From NCBI RefSeq assembly GCF_003259845.1, contig NZ_QLMJ01000004.1, forward strand, positions 434,001-498,000: DNA of 64,000 nt, read 5' to 3'. A model generated the notes under the pieces. It worked only from the letters and a program-made list of their open reading frames with translations. It did no database searches and had not been told where the DNA came from. Position 1 is the stretch's first letter. Every line of letters begins with the position of its first letter. This stretch comes from Actinoplanes lutulentus. GTDB taxonomy: Bacteria; Actinomycetota; Actinomycetes; Mycobacteriales; Micromonosporaceae. Shown here piece by piece: positions 59,056 through 64,000 of the stretch. Both the position numbers and the translations under genes were made by a program.

Positions 59056-60418
59056 CTGCTGGTTGTCTTTCCTCTGTCTCAGTGACGTTCTCGTCGTTCT
59101 TCTCGGCGGACGGCCCCGGTCCCACCCGGCACACCAGCACCGAGTCGATCCGGTTCCGGCGGCCGGTGGTGCCCTCGGCGATCAGGTGAAGCCCACCCAC
59201 GTCGACGGCGGCGCCCGGAATCGGAACCCGGCCCAGCGTCTGCGCGAGCAGGCCACCGACCGTCTCCACCTCGTCGGTGGGCAATTCCACCCCGAAGATG
59301 TCGCCCAGGTCCTCGATCGGCAGGCGTGCGGCAACCCGCACCGCGCCGTCCTCGAGGTGCTCGATGGGCGGGCGTTCCACGTCGTACTCATCGGTGATCT
59401 CGCCGACGATCTCCTCGAGGATGTCCTCGATGGTGACCAGGCCGGCTGTGCCACCGTACTCGTCCACGACGATCACCAGGTGGGTGCGTGCCGCCTGCAT
59501 CTCGGAGAGCAGGTCGTCGACCGGTTTCGACTCGGGCACGAACGTGGCCGGGCGCATCGCGTCCGCCACGGCCTGAGCGGCCGCCGCCGGGTCGCCGTTC
59601 TGTGTGCGGCGGATCACGTCTTTCAGATAGAGCACACCCAGCACGTCGTCGACGCTCTCGCCGATCACCGGGATCCGGGAGAACCCGGAGCGCAGGAAGA
59701 GGAAGAGCGCCTGCTGCAGCGTTTTCGGCGCCTCGATCCACACCATTTCGGTACGCGGAACCATCACCTCGCGGGCGATCGTGTCACCGAGCGCGAAGAC
59801 CGAGTGGATCATTTCGCGCTCGCCGTGCTCCACGACGCCACGTTGCTCGGCCAGGTCGACCAGCTCACGCAGCTCGACCTGGCTGCCGAACGGGCCCTCC
59901 GGGAAGCCCTTCCCCGGGGTCACCGCGTTGCCGATCAGGATCAGCAGCTGAGCGAGCGGGTTGAGCACCTTGCCGAGCCAGCGCACCAGCGGAGCCGTCG
60001 CCAGCCCCACCGCGTACGCGTGCTGGCGCCCCACGGTCCGCGGCGCGACCCCGATCACCACGAAGCTGACCAGCGTCATCGTGCCGGCCGCGACAAGTGC
60101 CGCCTGCCAGCCGACACCCCAGGTGTCCACCGCCACGAGCGCCACCAGCGTCGTCGCGGTGAGCTCGCAGAGCAGGCGGAGCAGCAGGAGCAGGTTGACG
60201 TAACGGACCACGTCGGAGGCGACGGCGGCCAGCGCGGTCGCGCCCCGCCGGCCTTCCCGGGCCAGCTCCGCGGCACGGGCCTGGCTGACCATGGCCAGCG
60301 CGGCGTCGGTCATCGACGCCAGGCCGGCCAGCAGCACCAGCGCCACCGCACAAATGATCAATTGCAGGTCCGGCAGGCCCGCTGAGGCGGACGCTGCCAG
60401 TCCGGAGGCGGGCTCCAT
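59048..60418 (-). CDS. CNNM/CorC-like membrane protein with CBS domains
   Basis: This 456-residue protein has a DUF21/CNNM part with four helices (about residues 15-160), two CBS domains (about 200-330, including [13 protein letters not shown] and [20 protein letters not shown]) and a C-terminal CorC_HlyC domain. CNNM/CorC proteins are thought to export or control Mg2+ in bacteria; older labels say hemolysin. The ATG is 2 bases after the ybeY stop. It is Rv2366c in M. tuberculosis, and its order with ybeY, phoH and era is conserved. Confidence 0.9.
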   Translation of the reverse strand: MEPASGLAASASAGLPDLQLIICAVALVLLAGLASMTDAALAMVSQARAAELAREGRRGATALAAVASDVVRYVNLLLLLRLLCELTATTLVALVAVDTWGVGWQAALVAAGTMTLVSFVVIGVAPRTVGRQHAYAVGLATAPLVRWLGKVLNPLAQLLILIGNAVTPGKGFPEGPFGSQVELRELVDLAEQRGVVEHGEREMIHSVFALGDTIAREVMVPRTEMVWIEAPKTLQQALFLFLRSGFSRIPVIGESVDDVLGVLYLKDVIRRTQNGDPAAAAQAVADAMRPATFVPESKPVDDLLSEMQAARTHLVIVVDEYGGTAGLVTIEDILEEIVGEITDEYDVERPPIEHLEDGAVRVAARLPIEDLGDIFGVELPTDEVETVGGLLAQTLGRVPIPGAAVDVGGLHLIAEGTTGRRNRIDSVLVCRVGPGPSAEKNDENVTETEERQPADA

Positions 60419-60420
60419 GG

Positions 60421-60891
60421 TCAGCCGGCCTTACGTGTGGTGCGCCAGCTCTGCAGAAGCTTGTTCTGCAGAGCGAACATCTCGCGCTCCTCATCCGGCT
60501 CGGCGTGGTCGTAACCGAGCAGGTGCAGCACCCCGTGCACGGTGAGCAGGTGCAGCTCGTCCGCGGCGGAGTGGCCGGCGACGGCGGCCTGTTTCGCGGC
60601 CACCTCGGGCGCCAGCACGATGTCGCCGAGCAGCGCCGGCTCACCGACCCCGGACTCGCCGGGGCCGTGGTCGACGCTGCCCTCGTCCATCGGGAAGGCG
60701 AGCACGTCGGTGGGACCGTCGCTCCCCATCCAGCGATGGTTGAGCTCGGCCATGTAGTCGATGTCGACCAGGAGGATCGACAGCTCGGCGAGTGGGTTGA
60801 CACCCATCTCGTCCAGGGCGTGCCGGGCAACCGCGAGGATCGCGTCGGTGTCGACCTCGACTCCCGACTCGTTGGCGATCTCGATGGACAT
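60421..60891 (-). CDS. ybeY: Endoribonuclease YbeY
   Basis: The 156-residue metal-dependent RNase works in 16S rRNA 3'-end maturation and ribosome quality control. The zinc motif [17 protein letters not shown] (H-x3-H-x5-H) at about residues 119-135 is intact, and [10 protein letters not shown] sits at the substrate face. ATG lies 25 bases after the phoH stop. It and phoH are a common co-transcribed pair, and together with CNNM and era make one ribosome-related operon. Confidence 0.95.
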   Translation of the reverse strand: MSIEIANESGVEVDTDAILAVARHALDEMGVNPLAELSILLVDIDYMAELNHRWMGSDGPTDVLAFPMDEGSVDHGPGESGVGEPALLGDIVLAPEVAAKQAAVAGHSAADELHLLTVHGVLHLLGYDHAEPDEEREMFALQNKLLQSWRTTRKAG

Positions 60892-60915
60892 AGCGGTGCG
60901 ATTACCCCTTGGAAA

Positions 60916-61992
60916 TCAGCGCCGGTGCCCGGTGCGACCGCCGGTGGCGGTCCTGCCCGGCACGGCGTGGACGGATTGTGCGGCCTGTTGCTCCTGCTCG
61001 GCATCGAAACGCGCGTACGCGTCGACGATCTCCGCGACCAGACGGTGGCGCACCACGTCGGAGCTGGAGAGCTCCGAGAAGTGCACGTCCTCGACGCCGC
61101 GCAGGATGTCCCGCACGACCTTGAGACCGCTGCTCGTGCCGCCCGGCAGGTCGACCTGGGTGACGTCGCCGGTCACCACGATCTTGGCACCGAAACCGAG
61201 CCGGGTCAGGAACATCTTCATCTGCTCGGGCGTCGTGTTCTGCGCCTCGTCGAGAATGATGAACGCGTTGTTGAGCGTGCGGCCCCGCATGTACGCCAGA
61301 GGCGCGACCTCGATCGTCCCGGCGGCCATCAGCCGCGGGATGGATTCCGGGTCGAGCATGTCGTGCAAGGCGTCATAGAGCGGACGCAGATAAGGGTCGA
61401 TCTTCTCGGTCAGCGTGCCGGGCAGGAAGCCGAGCCGCTCACCGGCCTCGACGGCCGGCCGGGTCAGGATGATCCGGCTGACCTCCTTGGCCTGGAGAGC
61501 CTGCACGGCTTTCGCCATGGCGAGGTACGTCTTACCGGTACCGGCCGGGCCGATCCCGAAGACGATGGTGTTCTCGTCGATGGCGTCGACGTACTTTTTC
61601 TGGCCCAGCGTCTTGGGCCTGATGGTGCGCCCGCGCCGGGACAGGATGTTGAGGGTGAGCACCTCGGCGGGACGCTCCGAGGTGTTGGCCTCGAGCATCG
61701 CGAGGGTGCGGCGAACGGCGTCGACGCTGAGCGTCTCGCCTTTCTCGATGAGCTCGACGAGCTCCGCGAAGAGCCGCTCCGCCGTGGCGTTGTCGGCGGG
61801 CTCCCCGGTGATCGTGATCTCGTTGCCGCGAACATGCACGTCGCTGGCGACGGACCGCTCGATGAGACGGAGGATCTCGTCCCCGGGGCCGAGCAGGTTC
61901 ACCATGATCTTCGGATCGCTCACCGAGATCTTGGTCTGCACCCGCACCGGGCTGGACGAGCCAGTGCTGGAAGGGTTCGGCGTTCCGGTCAT
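60916..61992 (-). CDS. phoH: PhoH family ATPase
   Basis: The 358-residue protein is a P-loop helicase-like ATPase related to PhoH1 of mycobacteria. Walker A is GPAGTGKTY (about residue 148) and Walker B IILDEAQNTTPEQ, with VTGDVTQVDL (sensor). The N-terminal region (about 20-100) resembles a KH-like RNA-binding part. PhoH proteins are linked with RNA metabolism and YbeY. ATG 61992. It is first of the run phoH-ybeY-CNNM-cda-like-era on the minus strand. Confidence 0.94.
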   Translation of the reverse strand: MTGTPNPSSTGSSSPVRVQTKISVSDPKIMVNLLGPGDEILRLIERSVASDVHVRGNEITITGEPADNATAERLFAELVELIEKGETLSVDAVRRTLAMLEANTSERPAEVLTLNILSRRGRTIRPKTLGQKKYVDAIDENTIVFGIGPAGTGKTYLAMAKAVQALQAKEVSRIILTRPAVEAGERLGFLPGTLTEKIDPYLRPLYDALHDMLDPESIPRLMAAGTIEVAPLAYMRGRTLNNAFIILDEAQNTTPEQMKMFLTRLGFGAKIVVTGDVTQVDLPGGTSSGLKVVRDILRGVEDVHFSELSSSDVVRHRLVAEIVDAYARFDAEQEQQAAQSVHAVPGRTATGGRTGHRR

Positions 61993-62108
61993 AGGCTGGC
62001 CCAGTGGGCCTCCGCCACCTGCTCTCTTTCTCCGTGTCGCCCGGCTGAGGGCGGCTTGCTCGAGGATCGTGCCATCCTATCCGCTCGCCCGCTCCCCCGC
62101 CGATGCCA

Positions 62109-63548
62109 TTATCGCCGCCCCGCTGGCGGGTCACCCGCCCGGTAAGGCTCCGGTCCGGACGACGCCGGACCGCCGTCGAAGCCGTCCTGGAACCGCCGGA
62201 ACCGGTACGTGGCCCAGTGCATCCGGACCACCTCGCCGTGCTCGTCGCGGGTCAGTCGCAGCAGCTCACCGGACTCCCGGCCGGAGACCGTACGCAAAAC
62301 GTCGTCCTGGCCGGGCAGTGCGCTCTCCTTACCGGGCAGCGGAGCGAACACCGCCGGCGGCCGGTCCGCGGGCGCCTCCGCGAGCCGGGCCTGAAGCTGC
62401 CCGTCATGCCACGCGAAAACAAACTCGGAACCCTCGCTCCACCAGTGGCCGAGCACCGATCGGTACGCCTTGGGCGCGGGTGCCGCGATCCGCCACGGCC
62501 GGATCTCGGCCGGGTCCAGCTCGACGGCGAGCCGGAGCAGCTCGTGGACCAGCTCGTTGACCTGTCCCGCTGTTCCGGAGGAGCCCAGCACCGCGCAGCC
62601 GAGCGCGCCCGGGTTGCCCTCGCCACCCCGGCGGCCGTAGACACCAGCCAGGAAACCGGGCATCGCGCCGTCGTGGCCGACGTGCATCACCCGCCGGCCC
62701 TCGGGCACCAGGATCAGGCCGAGGCCGAACCCGGCGCCCCACAGCGCCTCGTCGGTGGTGGTCAGCGGCCAGCGCATCTCGTCGAGGGTGGTCGCCTTCA
62801 GCACGCGGCCGTCCGGGTCGACCAGCTCCGGGCTGGTCAGGAACGCGGCCCATTTCGCCATGTCCGCGGCGGTGCTCCAGAGCTGCGCGGCGGGCGCGAC
62901 ACCGCCGAGCGGCACCGGCGGCTCAGGCCGGGCGGCATCCGAGTACGCGTCCACCAGGTAACCCACGGCGGACTGCGGCGGCGCCTCCACCGTGGTGGCG
63001 TCCAGGCCGAGCGGGACCAGGATGCGCTCGGCGACGATCTGCTCCCAGGTGCCGCCGCGGACCTTCGCCACGAGCTGCCCGAGGACCGCGAGCCCCAGGT
63101 TGGAGTAATGGAACCGGCGCGCGTTCGGCAGCACCCGCTCGGCCCGGTCCAGCTCCTCGACGAGCTTCGCCGCGTCCGGGGCGATCAGGGTGTCCCAGAC
63201 GTCGCCGTGCGGCTCACGCTGGAAACCGGCCGTGTGCGACAGCAGCCGGCGCAGCGTGGCGTCACCGTGCGCCGGCAGGTCCAGGTACGCGTTCACCGGC
63301 TGATCGAGATCGAGCAGCCCCTCGTCCCGGGCCTGCAAAACGAGCACCGCGGTGAACGTCTTGGTGACCGAGCCGATCCGGAACCGGGTGTCCGGGCCGA
63401 GCGGATGCGCCGGGTTGCCGGACTCGCCGACGGTGAAGACCCACGGCTCCCGGTCGGCGCGGTGCAGCGCGACCGACAGCGCCGGGATGCGGCCGTCGGA
63501 CTGTGCCCTGCGGGCGGCTCGCTCGTACCGGGGAGTCGGAGTGTTCAC
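62109..63548 (-). CDS. Serine hydrolase, beta-lactamase (class C/EstB-like) fold
   Basis: The 479-residue protein has SVTK (SxxK, about residue 57) as the catalytic pair, YSN (Tyr base) in FHYSNLGLAVLG, and HVGHDG for the third box. These place it in the class C beta-lactamase / DD-peptidase-type hydrolases. The C-terminal part (about 350-479) is a beta-rich accessory domain. No signal peptide, so intracellular; esterase, amidase or peptidase activity are possible. GTG overlaps the HIT gene stop (GTGA). A 116-bp spacer lies before phoH. Confidence 0.85.
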   Translation of the reverse strand: MNTPTPRYERAARRAQSDGRIPALSVALHRADREPWVFTVGESGNPAHPLGPDTRFRIGSVTKTFTAVLVLQARDEGLLDLDQPVNAYLDLPAHGDATLRRLLSHTAGFQREPHGDVWDTLIAPDAAKLVEELDRAERVLPNARRFHYSNLGLAVLGQLVAKVRGGTWEQIVAERILVPLGLDATTVEAPPQSAVGYLVDAYSDAARPEPPVPLGGVAPAAQLWSTAADMAKWAAFLTSPELVDPDGRVLKATTLDEMRWPLTTTDEALWGAGFGLGLILVPEGRRVMHVGHDGAMPGFLAGVYGRRGGEGNPGALGCAVLGSSGTAGQVNELVHELLRLAVELDPAEIRPWRIAAPAPKAYRSVLGHWWSEGSEFVFAWHDGQLQARLAEAPADRPPAVFAPLPGKESALPGQDDVLRTVSGRESGELLRLTRDEHGEVVRMHWATYRFRRFQDGFDGGPASSGPEPYRAGDPPAGRR

Positions 63549-63892
63549 TTGCCGGCCAGCATCGGGCCCAGTGGCGCGCCGCCGACCAAGTGCGCGTGCA
63601 CGTGGAAGACCTCCTGGCCGCCGTGTGCGCCGGTGTTGAAGATCACCCGGAAGCCGTCGGTGAGCCCCTCCTTCTCGGCCACGGCGGCCGCGGTGGCGAG
63701 CACGTCGGCCGCGGCGGACGGGTCGGCGGCGAGCGCGATCACGTCGGCGTGGTGCGCGACCGGGATCACCAGCACGTGGGTCGGCGCTTTCGGGTCGATG
63801 TCGCGGAACGCGAGGGTGGTCTCGGTGCGGTGCACGACCGTCGCCGGGATCTCGCCGGCCACGATGCGGCAGAAGAGGCAGGAGTTTTCCAC
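63545..63892 (-). CDS. HIT family nucleotide hydrolase
   Basis: The 115-residue protein starts VENSCLFCRIVAGEIPA with two Cys typical of HIT-type zinc Cys4/HINT starts, and ends with the catalytic HxHxH in VFHVHAHLVGG. It hydrolyses nucleotide-phosphoramidates or dinucleoside phosphates. GTG 63892 has GACAGG upstream; the frame is open further back but that part is polar and not family-like. It lies ahead of the serine hydrolase gene and shares 4 bases with it. Next to phoH in many actinobacteria. Confidence 0.9.
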   Translation of the reverse strand: MENSCLFCRIVAGEIPATVVHRTETTLAFRDIDPKAPTHVLVIPVAHHADVIALAADPSAAADVLATAAAVAEKEGLTDGFRVIFNTGAHGGQEVFHVHAHLVGGAPLGPMLAGK

Positions 63893-63948
63893 CTGTCGGA
63901 TCTTATGCGTTGAGGATTGAATGGTCGCCGGATCCATGTCGTTAACGC

Positions 63949-63962
63949 TGGGAGCGCTCTCA
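63949..63962. promoter_or_regulatory. CebR/LacI-type operator over a gene start
   Basis: TGGGAGCGCTCTCA differs at one base from the 14-bp palindrome TGGGAGCGCTCCCA recognised by CebR, the cello-oligosaccharide repressor of Streptomyces. It overlaps the Shine-Dalgarno and ATG of the right-edge gene, so repressor binding would block its transcription. Confidence 0.7.
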
Positions 63963-64000
63963 TGACCGATCTCGATCATTTCCTCGGGCAACTGACCCTG
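63962..64000 (+). CDS. Partial gene, first 13 codons; possible family 3 beta-glucosidase
   Basis: ATG 63962 follows GGGAG at 8 bases. The visible residues MTDLDHFLGQLTL, cut by the window end, resemble the start of family 3 beta-glucosidases, which commonly continue with LEEKASL. The CebR-like operator at the start supports a cello-oligosaccharide or beta-glucoside enzyme. Thirteen codons are too few for an assignment. Confidence 0.4.
   Translation, partial: MTDLDHFLGQLTL

Overview
The window comes from a high-GC actinomycete, most likely Micromonosporaceae and probably Actinoplanes or a close relative. The evidence is the codon bias, frequent GTG/TTG starts, ATGA/GTGA overlaps, and gene order. 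dgt-dnaG, dusB, glyS, znu-smtB-zur, recO-uppS, and era-(cytidine deaminase-like)-CNNM-ybeY-phoH follow the same order as the Mycobacterium tuberculosis interval from about Rv2343c to Rv2368c. A membrane chemoreceptor next to roadblock/LC7 genes fits an actinomycete with motile spores. Family names below come from reading protein sequences; no database search was run.

Positions 1-8155 are a decayed prophage fragment: small terminase, large terminase, portal, and a minor capsid protein whose C-terminus is an ADP-ribosyltransferase. Two of these genes are broken by single-base shifts, and one also has an in-frame TAG. Three genes on the opposite strand sit between or beside the morphogenesis genes. 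The fragment ends in what looks like a serine-recombinase tail running into a tRNA-Met gene, the likely attachment site. Positions 8200-10500 hold an FAD oxidoreductase, tRNA-Asn with a clear terminator, and a YtxH-like protein.

Positions 10560-19240 carry a sugar-uptake and catabolism block on the minus strand: ROK regulator, sugar ABC ATPase, permease, lipoprotein binding protein, Gfo/Idh/MocA dehydrogenase, an EboE-like protein and a TIM-barrel isomerase. After a YihY membrane protein comes a 1.3-kb repeat-rich spacer, then an ABC-2 exporter, a conserved unknown, dnaG and dgt. Positions 28096-33874 hold a chemoreceptor, a VOC protein, three roadblock-type proteins, a DUF4388 protein and a DUF2786 protein. 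An MFS transporter with a damaged-looking start follows, then dusB, an XdhC-like protein and glyS.

Positions 39903-43235 are a zinc module: a perfect Zur-type palindrome, znuACB, a zinc-sensing ArsR protein with an intact alpha-5 site, and zur. Positions 45262-48222 are a TPP-riboswitch-controlled thiamine ECF transporter (ykoE-ykoD-ykoC); a YkoF-like thiamine-binding protein lies 4 kb further on. A Tat-exported PHP protein, an MTHFR-like enzyme, a toxin-antitoxin remnant, HAD and histidine phosphatases follow, then uppS, recO, era, ybeY and phoH. The right edge has a beta-lactamase-fold hydrolase, a HIT protein, and the first 13 codons of a gene whose start lies under a CebR-like operator.

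The most unusual features are the ART-tailed capsid gene with its overlapping 57-residue partner, the GTPase-less roadblock/DUF4388/chemoreceptor cluster, and tandem-repeat arrays in the spacers. Two of those arrays (43 bp and 37 bp) were made by copying the 3' end of the gene beside them.
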